Below, one piece after another: positions 63,301-64,000 of a DNA stretch of 64,000 bases; positions within the stretch are counted from its first letter, which is position 1; every line of letters begins with the position of its first letter. The notes under the pieces are model-generated. The model did not search any database. It had not been told where the DNA came from and worked only from the letters and a program-made list of their open reading frames with translations. Position numbers and translations under genes: made by a program. Source of the DNA: CAYVVT01 sp964454335 (GTDB taxonomy: Bacteria > Fidelibacterota > UBA8477 > JABMPR01); assembly GCA_964454335.1 (NCBI GenBank), contig CAYVVT010000011.1, positions 1-64,000 of the forward strand. The letters run 5' to 3'.

Positions 63301-63934
63301 CAACGGATTCACCATGCCTTCATTCAATCTGCGCTATTCCGGCCTGAACGATATCGAATGGATCAAGAAGACCTTCTCTTCCGCCGGACTTGACATGGAC
63401 TTCACCGGGAAGAAGACCATCCGTTCTGAGCGCGGTATTCTCACCAGTGAGGAATACAACACATCCATCAATCCACGTCTCAATCTGCAGGCCAAGATCC
63501 CCATCAGTGCCAGCCTCAGCTTCCGCCTGGCCCGAACGATCAGCAATACGTTCAGCTCCGAGAATAATGGTACGTCAAACCAGAACTATAATTTTGATGT
63601 AAATGCCAGTGTCTCCTATCAGCACCGTGGTGGCATGACCATTCCCCTGCCGCTGATGGAGGACAAATACCTGGACAACAATATTGATTTCCGCCTTGAG
63701 TTCTCATACACCAGTGCAGAGCAATTCAAGGGTAATTTCGACGGAGCCATCGTTACTTTCGGTGAAGGTATCTACAACAAGACCCTGTCCATGAAACCCA
63801 CCATCGGTTATTCTTTCACGGACAAGGTCTCCGGGAACATCGGGTATCAGTTCCAGATCTTTGATGATCGGACCAACGGACGCAGAGATGTCAGTGATTT
63901 CTCATTCGGGGTGAATATTCAGATCAAGGGGTAG
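57380..63934 (+). CDS. sprA: SprA/Sov-type T9SS outer-membrane translocon
   Basis: 2184 residues from GTG 57380, the size range of SprA. Signal peptide (NIAAICLCLFVLWSTAVG). An early NVNITGKLRNEDRSQ / ERDFDFENNMEIYYNG region, repeated FTGTLTILN and DDFEGSRREAKIN segments, and long C-terminal strands (SLRDTVESIK, NWNVSLSRRSK, ending VSDFSFGVNIQIKG) fit the single-chain 36-strand barrel of SprA/Sov, the pore of type IX secretion. A Lys/Glu-rich linker lies near residues 1785-1815. Other T9SS parts (porK-N, porT) are not in the window. The cargo-like protein at 2407 and the PorV-type protein at 5268 would be clients or partners. Confidence 0.93.
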   Translation: MKNIAAICLCLFVLWSTAVGRTDEVQALSARGFPVAASLPGLTTTPLFEELSGGWYGSDSSIIYRTPLYKPSFTGYKRSFIMDSTSTYFTVSLTHDGRPLGIPQVLTITDYIKEKQARTQRESFLKNVTRTLKRVASDQASGQSLELIGADIAGQRVSLRVRGNVNITGKLRNEDRSQQTNVNNQFQTNTFQIEQRQAFKIEGKIGDRISIQVDQDSERDFDFENNMEIYYNGNEDEIIQKIEAGNISLNLPGTKLAMFSGQNNGLFGLKAIMKVGALDITTIASLEKGRKEKKSLDGDSEEQTVEVQDWDWRRNTYFYLNDFYRHRAYPLNADGTFQLSDRQIMGIKVYKEVTNIINEDEDVYFAKVFEHPHLDSTHIESGYFKQLEQNIDYVLVESLGFIRMRVPVMENEILAVSYWDSVRTEPASNSPDIRVYEYDPEALELPRFQEGGDVALGIPTRSDTLELKMLKQRNPGPGSPAYDLEWKNVYSLRTTEINKDGFDLKIKYTVAGEPLEVADNGQNFLELFGLDYKSESEGGAPIPDGIIDMENSNVLDLTNGELLFPYLKPFTPDTTIDYGHEFFRDAQGNPFGIGGNPNLMDQPKYQSFTFYTERPNSQNHREDNKFGLFIKYSNRSSTFNLGFNVIENSEEVTLNSVPLKRGLDYNIDYFTGTLTILNESALAPGAALDIKYELHEFFNLDKKVILGSRAEYKFGQNKDSFIGLTALYFSKSSIDEKVRIGKEPIENFIWDVNTKMTYELPWLTKTLDWLPVVKTDAVSRINFQGEIAQVIPNPNTSDNEELGDKGVAYLDDFEGSRREAKINILRGGWRPSSVPVSRLSSLELDPNGLGNRARGYTYWFNPYNRVLTTQIWPNKEVSAQARNDVTDILILNVIPDSSYAVRDHGDPTELAWGGIMRALSSGYYDQTEAKFLEMWVRGETGTLHIDLGAISEDTQEPGETWSVWVDGNEIQKGYQTLDTEDLPFPTPPGDGFVEEKEDVGLDGWHFSHPDTLWQHPSWEFWEFDPTDNSEGIEYRYVNGSEGNMAGEGGRYPDTEDLNGNGATDALNAYFTISVDLSSRDYIAGETEKNGEKTGWKLIRVPLADFVPQGKSEQASWDQVKNARLWLDNLQAGRTSLQIATVDIVGNEWQELGIYSTYRGEEIAVQDSLHGTLNVSVINTEDNPDRYDAEHPDPRNYAAPPKGVEGILDPITRLRSKEQSLVIRADNLAPGHTVSSEKRFLDQKGKDLIHYETMKMFVHGWDHSWPGYEVENGFTPYVDASESGLEFFFRFGERDDIYYEVRQEVFPGWDERNHLVVDLPELANFKLSLIDTLFFDTTYVRRDENLVINDDGSGNTGDHGQLARPGPYIMVIDTLSWAELPENRKYANGHLPSGTEVAIRGNPSLSRIKLLKAGFRNTTEANMTGEIWMDELRLTDVEREVATAYRANMSLQLADLGSISMDVQRDDADFHNVQQQFGSGKNSVKTSISGSFNLNKLLPERWGLAIPLSASYRQSEDQPKYISGTDIKVAELAPSLRDTVESIKSTNQASNWNVSLSRRSKSDHWLPKYTIDAISMKLGASNSEGSSSTSLKQTSDKMDGNFSYSANLGKDFTVAPFAFMENLPLVGGKLAELEFGYLPSNIGFNASMAENKSYSLARVANATASQSHRLNMTRKVNVDWTLVQSMTAKYSANYNNNLDSLKNRKEDILKNADFGHLGSYNENYSLNWSPKVFKNVSPTMSYSSNFKASDNIDPTLPGLDLDVTSRSSASMSVKLTDVVDKVYTPEDKKKTETVDRGNRGRKTTIPKPDEKTEEEDEEQNPIIKALDFTYKTIDKITPVTISLSRNQSTRNQRQVAAIDTVVRDSLGIIPDTLLFREASISDISYGYRLGFTRSPDLLLHPSVTNPLNRGEDWSINMRSGINITKNLSSNFNFSFAMNQSERNVSQGIVESISQDYVPSGAMIGQPAEEERSLGRNGFTMPSFNLRYSGLNDIEWIKKTFSSAGLDMDFTGKKTIRSERGILTSEEYNTSINPRLNLQAKIPISASLSFRLARTISNTFSSENNGTSNQNYNFDVNASVSYQHRGGMTIPLPLMEDKYLDNNIDFRLEFSYTSAEQFKGNFDGAIVTFGEGIYNKTLSMKPTIGYSFTDKVSGNIGYQFQIFDDRTNGRRDVSDFSFGVNIQIKG

Positions 63935-64000
63935 ATGAGAATTAAGAATTATACATTGGGAATTACGATCCTGGCTATGGTGCTGGTGAGCGGTCTCGGT
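63935..64000 (+). CDS. Start of an exported protein, cut by window edge
   Basis: ATG directly follows the sprA stop. The 22 visible codons read MRIKNYTLGITILAMVLVSG, a signal peptide (possibly of a lipoprotein or T9SS accessory). Identity cannot be judged. Confidence 0.6.
   Translation, partial: MRIKNYTLGITILAMVLVSGLG

Overview
The window looks like part of a chromosome from a Gram-negative bacterium of the FCB superphylum, most likely Candidatus Marinimicrobia (SAR406/Neomarinimicrobiota) or a close relative. The reasons are a giant SprA-type type IX secretion (T9SS) translocon, a PorV/PorQ-family barrel, a secreted protein with a C-terminal T9SS sorting-type domain, a TonB receptor with a carboxypeptidase-regulatory domain, a Reg_prop/Y_Y_Y sensor kinase, and several Gram-negative outer-membrane barrels. 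The phylum call is inference; FCB membership is firmer.

Layout. 0-7.8 kb: a 5'-truncated TonB-dependent receptor, a T9SS cargo-like protein, a PorV/PorQ barrel and an M14 zinc carboxypeptidase, all on + and close together. 7.8-8.75 kb: an untranslated, repeat-rich stretch and tRNA-Val(UAC). 8.8-13.8 kb: Lon protease, an alpha-toroid-like protein, an IscA/ErpA-type Fe-S protein and a DUF6125-like protein, with dispersed palindromes and a MITE-like element between them.

14.0-30.9 kb is the standout: two convergent operons almost wholly devoted to multiheme cytochromes c. I count 74 canonical CXXCH motifs plus 6 spaced variants (CX3CH, CX4CH, CX5CH) in eight proteins. With them are two cytochrome b modules (one fused to an 11-heme domain, one encoded separately), a candidate outer-membrane barrel, two NHL beta-propellers, a tandem-rhodanese lipoprotein, a small membrane protein and a Cys-rich MerR/two-CW regulator. 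The gene content fits an extracellular electron transfer system: inner-membrane quinone oxidoreductases, periplasmic heme wires, a trans-outer-membrane conduit and surface cytochromes. One cytochrome lipoprotein of the cluster is split by an in-frame TGA.

31-41.4 kb: 3-methyladenine glycosylase, a VanX-like dipeptidase and an Xaa-Pro aminopeptidase, then the conserved yceD-rpmF-plsX-fabH-fabD block, an inverted fabG, acpP, fabF and rnc (fatty acid synthesis). 41.4-57.3 kb: an outer-membrane protein with Asp-rich calcium-type repeats, a 1348-residue sensor kinase, a PAP2 phosphatase, a barrel protein coupled to a DppA-type D-aminopeptidase, several small envelope proteins, butyrate kinase, DoxX, aromatic amino acid hydroxylase and RdgB. 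57.4-64 kb: the 2184-residue SprA homologue and the first codons of a further exported protein running off the right edge.
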